Assembly (NCBI GenBank): GCA_019634125.1
Contig: JAHQVX010000099.1
Coordinates: 1 to 34,731, forward strand
Length of the DNA stretch: 34,731 nt
From: Saprospiraceae bacterium
GTDB lineage: Bacteria; Bacteroidota; Bacteroidia; Chitinophagales; JAHQVX01
Direction of reading: 5' to 3'
Numbering within the stretch: the stretch's first letter is position 1; every line of letters begins with the position of its first letter. The translations under genes and the position numbers were made by a program. Under the pieces are notes generated by a model. That model made no database searches. It was not told the DNA's origin and worked only from the letters and a program-made list of their open reading frames with translations. Of this stretch, positions 31,350 through 34,731 are shown one piece after another.

Positions 31350-34061
31350 ATGAAATACTTCTTTACTATTCTATTTACGCTCTTTTTTCTCGGGGCTTTT
31401 TCACAAACTTCAACCATTTCGGGACAAGTGGTAAGTGATGATGGGATTACCCTGCCAGGCGCATTGATCGAAATTGAAGACACCAATTTTTCAGTTATTG
31501 CTGACGAAAATGGCCATTATCGTATCGCCGGACTCACCGATGGTGACTATCAGCTTTCTGTAAAATACATAGGTTTCCAGCCTACTTCAGCAAAAGTCCA
31601 ATTAAGTGGAGCACTTACTCAAAACTTCACCTTAACGGCTGGTGTTGAACTGGCTGACATAATAGTGGTTGGGCAAAGCTTACAAGGTATTGCCAGAGCG
31701 CTCAACCAACAAAAAAATAATACCAACATCACCAATGTAGTTTCGGCCGACCAAATCGGGCGTTTCCCAGATGCCAATATTGGAGATGCTATGAAAAGAA
31801 TCCCTGGTATTACCATGCAAAACGACCAGGGAGAAGCTCGAAATATCTTTATTCGGGGAATTGCACCTCAGTACAACTCAGTAACACTAAATGGAGATCG
31901 TATTCCTTCGGCTGAGGGAGACAATAGAAATATTCAAATGGACTTAATACCAGCTGATATGATTCAATTGATCCAAGTCAACAAGGCCATTACTCCAGAG
32001 ATGGATGCTGATGCCATTGGTGGGTCAGTAAATTTAGTAACTAGATCTGCCACCAGCGATCCTCGAATATCTGCTACTTTTGCCCCTGGTTACTCCCCGA
32101 TTCGGGATGCACCAAATTGGACAGGTGGCCTCATTGCTGGTAACCGTTTCCTTGAAGACAAACTTGGAGTAGTATTTAGTGGCTCCTACAATTATAAAGA
32201 CTATGGTTCAGACAATTTTGAAGCGGAGTACGATGGAAACAACTTAGACGAATTCCAACTCCGCCGTTACGACGTCATTCGACAACGCATTGCAGGTGGA
32301 CTAGATGTTGATTATCGATTCAACCCAAACAATACCATCCGATTTAAAACACTTCTCAGCGATCGTAAAGATTGGGAGAACAGGTACCGAGTTGTCTACG
32401 CAGATATCGAAGAAAACGGGGACTTTTATACGGTTGAACGACAAACCAAAGCAGGTACACCCGACATCAAAGACCGTCGACTCGAACAACAAAAAGTGAA
32501 TAAGTTCGGCTTAGATGGCGAACATGTATTTGGTAAAATTCAACTCGATTGGAGTGGAAGCTATTCTGAAGCTTCCGAAGATCGTCCCAACGAACGCTAT
32601 ATCCAGTACAATGCCGAACGTGATGAGGACACTGATGCGCCATTTGCAGGAACGATTGTAGGATTAGGAACAGAAGACTTGAACATCATCGAAAATGAGT
32701 TGATTAGTGCATCAGATTTTGAGTTAGATGAGTTGACTGAAGAATTTCAATTTACAGAAGAACAGAATTGGAAAGGACAATTCAAATTCACCATACCAGT
32801 AATGACTGGAAGTGCAAACAATAGTGAACTTAAGTTGGGTTACACCTACAAGCAAAAGGATAAAATCAGGGACAATGGTTTCAGAGAATATACCGATAGT
32901 TTTGAAGATGCAATTGGCACACTGGCCGATTTACCCACATCAGATCAAACTCCTGAAGGCTTTAACCCTGGTGATAGTTACGACTTCGGCGACCTAGTCA
33001 ATGAAGAGTTCTTAGGCGGTTTAGACTTAGCAAATGCTGAAGGCGAAGATGTATTGGATGAATTTATTCCCGTGAACTACGAAGCTGAAGAAAATGTAAA
33101 TGCTGGATTTATTCAGTACAACCAAAACCTTGGAGAGCGTTGGTCGTTCATCGCCGGGGCACGTTTCGAAGCCACTAGTTTAGATTACAATGGTTTTGAG
33201 CTAGAAGGTGATGCCATTTCCCCTACTACAGGCAGTTCAGATTATGAGAACTTTTTACCCAGTTTTCACACCAACTTCAGACCAAATAATAACGCGGTAC
33301 TTCGTTTTGCTTGGACAAATTCTCTAGCGCGACCAAATTACTACGACTTAGTTCCTTATTTATTTATTGATGATGGCGAAGCTGAATTAGGTAATCCAGA
33401 TTTAAAGGCTGCAGAAGCCATGAACTTCGACTTAATGGGTGAGTATTATTTCGAGGAAATTGGCTTAGTGAGCTTAGGTGGATTTTATAAGAACATCGAT
33501 GATTTCTTTTTCAATTTTACGGATGATAATGATCCCGTAGTAGGTACTCGAATATTCGATGAAATCACCCAGCCAAGAAATGGAGAAGAAGCGAATGTGT
33601 ATGGATTTGAAGCCAGTTTCCAACGCCAACTGGATTTCTTTGGCGACTTTTTCGGACGCTTCAACCTATACACGAACTATACATATACAGATTCGGAAGC
33701 TACAATTGCTGAACGAGAAGGAGAAGATTTAACACTGGCTGGTACTGCGCCACACCTTTTCAATGCTTCATTAGCTTATGAAGACAAAAAATTCACTACA
33801 CGATTATCATTTAACCACTCTTCGGATTATGTGGACGAATATGGTGGTGAGGCCAATGAGGATATTTACTATGACAAGCAAAGTTTCCTGGATTTCAACG
33901 CAAATTATTTTTTAAAAGGGCAGTGGACGATTTTTGCAGAAGCGAAGAATTTAACCAATCAGCCTTTGCGTTATTACCAAGGTGCAGGCTTTGAAGACCG
34001 CACCTTTCAGATAGAGTTTTACGAACCGAACTATAATTTGGGTGTAAAATTCGACTTTTAA
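31350..34061 (+). CDS. TonB-dependent receptor, phytase-associated
   Basis: A 903-aa outer-membrane protein. Residues 1-18 are a signal peptide ending GAFSQ. A carboxypeptidase-regulatory-like domain follows (about 22-95: ISGQVVSDDGITLPGALIEI, NGHYRIAGLTDGDYQL). Next is the plug (about 105-225: NVVSADQIGRFPDANIGDAM, ITMQNDQGEARNIFIRG, GDRIPSAEGDNRN), then a beta-barrel with an aromatic C-terminus (VKFDF). It takes up a ligand across the outer membrane using TonB. The ligand is suggested by its neighbour: the next gene starts 1 nt after its stop and encodes a phytase-like lipoprotein, so the likely cargo is inositol phosphate, phosphate or a released product. No SusD-like protein follows. Confidence 0.93.
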   Translation: MKYFFTILFTLFFLGAFSQTSTISGQVVSDDGITLPGALIEIEDTNFSVIADENGHYRIAGLTDGDYQLSVKYIGFQPTSAKVQLSGALTQNFTLTAGVELADIIVVGQSLQGIARALNQQKNNTNITNVVSADQIGRFPDANIGDAMKRIPGITMQNDQGEARNIFIRGIAPQYNSVTLNGDRIPSAEGDNRNIQMDLIPADMIQLIQVNKAITPEMDADAIGGSVNLVTRSATSDPRISATFAPGYSPIRDAPNWTGGLIAGNRFLEDKLGVVFSGSYNYKDYGSDNFEAEYDGNNLDEFQLRRYDVIRQRIAGGLDVDYRFNPNNTIRFKTLLSDRKDWENRYRVVYADIEENGDFYTVERQTKAGTPDIKDRRLEQQKVNKFGLDGEHVFGKIQLDWSGSYSEASEDRPNERYIQYNAERDEDTDAPFAGTIVGLGTEDLNIIENELISASDFELDELTEEFQFTEEQNWKGQFKFTIPVMTGSANNSELKLGYTYKQKDKIRDNGFREYTDSFEDAIGTLADLPTSDQTPEGFNPGDSYDFGDLVNEEFLGGLDLANAEGEDVLDEFIPVNYEAEENVNAGFIQYNQNLGERWSFIAGARFEATSLDYNGFELEGDAISPTTGSSDYENFLPSFHTNFRPNNNAVLRFAWTNSLARPNYYDLVPYLFIDDGEAELGNPDLKAAEAMNFDLMGEYYFEEIGLVSLGGFYKNIDDFFFNFTDDNDPVVGTRIFDEITQPRNGEEANVYGFEASFQRQLDFFGDFFGRFNLYTNYTYTDSEATIAEREGEDLTLAGTAPHLFNASLAYEDKKFTTRLSFNHSSDYVDEYGGEANEDIYYDKQSFLDFNANYFLKGQWTIFAEAKNLTNQPLRYYQGAGFEDRTFQIEFYEPNYNLGVKFDF

Positions 34062-34062
34062 G

Positions 34063-34731
34063 ATGTGTAAGATATATTGGACGCTGCTTCTATGTATCGG
34101 CTTGGCTTCCTGTACAGGAAGCCAAGCGGCACGTAATAAAGAAGCGCGAGAAGATGCGGCGAAAATGGCCGAAGCAAGAGCCTTGCAGCGGCTAGTACCT
34201 TATGAACTAACCGTAGATGCAGAGACAACTCCTGTACAGTCTTCATCGGGCGAAGATGCGGCAGACGACCCAGCGATTTGGTACAATTCAACTTCTCCAG
34301 AAAAGTCAATTATAATTGGCACCAACAAAGTAGCTGGATTGTACACCTATGATCTGGATGGGAATGAGTTGCACTTTTCCGCATGCGGAAAAGTCAACAA
34401 TGTAGATGTCAGAGATGGGTTTTTAATGGGTGACCGCTCGATTATTTTGGTTGCTGCTTCGAATCGAAGCAGCCAAACCATTTCCCTATTTGAATTAAAC
34501 GGGGAAACCGGACAGCTCTCCAATTCCTTGGGAGAAATTAAAACCCATGTAGATGATGTGTACGGCTTTACACTCTATGAAGATCAGGGGGAATTTTTTG
34601 CCATTTCCAATGGCAAAAATGGCGTGATAGAAGTTTTTCAACTCCAAGAAGCCAATAACACCATCACTGGCAAACTCACACAAGAATTTAAAGTGGAATC
34701 TCAACCTGAGGGGATGGCAACTATAGACAAT
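34063..34731 (+). CDS. Beta-propeller phytase-like lipoprotein, 5' part
   Basis: The first 223 codons of a protein cut by the window end. Residues 1-17 are a lipoprotein signal with lipobox LASC (Cys17). A short charged helix follows, then the beta-propeller phytase opening: SSSGEDAADDPAIWYN, IIGTNKVAGLYTYDLDG, NNVDVRDGF, and ISLFELNGETGQL, plus YGFTLYEDQG. The DDPAIW and GTNK...GLYTYDLDG blocks are family hallmarks; acidic residues bind Ca2+ and phosphate. The enzyme removes phosphate from phytate at the cell surface. Coupled with the TonB-dependent receptor (stop/start separated by one base). It contains four perfect inverted repeats in 0.67 kb, one centred on the lipobox Cys codon. Confidence 0.88.
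   Translation, partial: MCKIYWTLLLCIGLASCTGSQAARNKEAREDAAKMAEARALQRLVPYELTVDAETTPVQSSSGEDAADDPAIWYNSTSPEKSIIIGTNKVAGLYTYDLDGNELHFSACGKVNNVDVRDGFLMGDRSIILVAASNRSSQTISLFELNGETGQLSNSLGEIKTHVDDVYGFTLYEDQGEFFAISNGKNGVIEVFQLQEANNTITGKLTQEFKVESQPEGMATIDN
34100..34127. repeat. 28-nt perfect palindrome in phytase gene
   Basis: GCTTGGCTTCCTGT directly followed by ACAGGAAGCCAAGC, no spacer. Its centre is within the codon of the lipidated Cys17. Confidence 0.9.
34373..34394. repeat. 22-nt perfect palindrome in phytase gene
   Basis: ACTTTTCCGCA directly followed by TGCGGAAAAGT, no spacer. Confidence 0.9.
34453..34473. repeat. Perfect inverted repeat in phytase gene, 10-bp arms
   Basis: GCTGCTTCGA and TCGAAGCAGC are separated by one A. 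Flanking TTGG/CCAA bases allow further pairing with a small bulge. Confidence 0.85.
34595..34619. repeat. Perfect inverted repeat in phytase gene, 11-bp arms
   Basis: TTTTTGCCATT and AATGGCAAAAA are separated by TCC. Confidence 0.85.

Noticed and set aside
1-34731. CRISPR array, tRNA, rRNA, insertion sequence or prophage
   Set aside because: No regularly spaced direct repeats, no tRNA-like cloverleaf noticed, no transposase, integrase or phage protein among the reading frames.

Overview
The window looks like chromosomal DNA of a free-living, probably marine Bacteroidota (Flavobacteriia/Saprospiria-like; genus not assignable by eye). Support: Bacteroidota-type -7 promoter boxes (TAnnTTTG), an eukaryote-like type II glutamine synthetase, a very long SecA (1097 aa), a TonB-dependent receptor paired with a phytase lipoprotein, and an arsenosugar biosynthesis cluster.

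Layout. (1) 1-1404: 3' part of a MATE exporter, then a CIA30-domain protein. (2) 1408-6946: a regulatory and cell-envelope module. An ECF sigma factor and a membrane-anchored anti-sigma-like TPR protein run leftwards. Divergently there is a lipoprotein overlapping an exported, membrane-anchored TPR-CHAT (caspase-like) protein, followed by a frameshifted TSP3-repeat lipoprotein. Both lipoprotein genes carry the same 33-nt bipartite upstream motif, so they look like one regulon of the local sigma factor. (3) 7012-12798: rluF, a SulP/STAS anion transporter, an alpha/beta hydrolase, a TetR regulator with two matching operators, and an RNase J/CPSF-like MBL beta-CASP protein. (4) 12898-16068 (minus): cysC-cysD-cysN-rhodanese, which makes APS/PAPS, with its own promoter. 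(5) 16117-20587 (minus): arsenosugar cluster (DUF547 lipoprotein, peroxidase-like protein, radical SAM ArsS, two glycosyltransferases, ArsM). (6) 20662-26274 (minus): deoC-SPOR-M20 peptidase, then secA upstream. (7) 26437-30005: DUF1801, glpD, glpK. (8) 30071-31084 (minus): glutamine synthetase. (9) 31350-34731: TonB-dependent receptor and the 5' part of a beta-propeller phytase lipoprotein, cut by the window end.

Two signals stand out. The first is the ECF/TPR-CHAT/lipoprotein module with its shared promoter motif. The second is a large excess of perfect short-loop inverted repeats (arms 8-14 bp, loops 0-4 nt) inside coding sequences across the window, including four within 0.67 kb of the phytase gene. 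I found no tRNA, rRNA, CRISPR array, insertion sequence or prophage.
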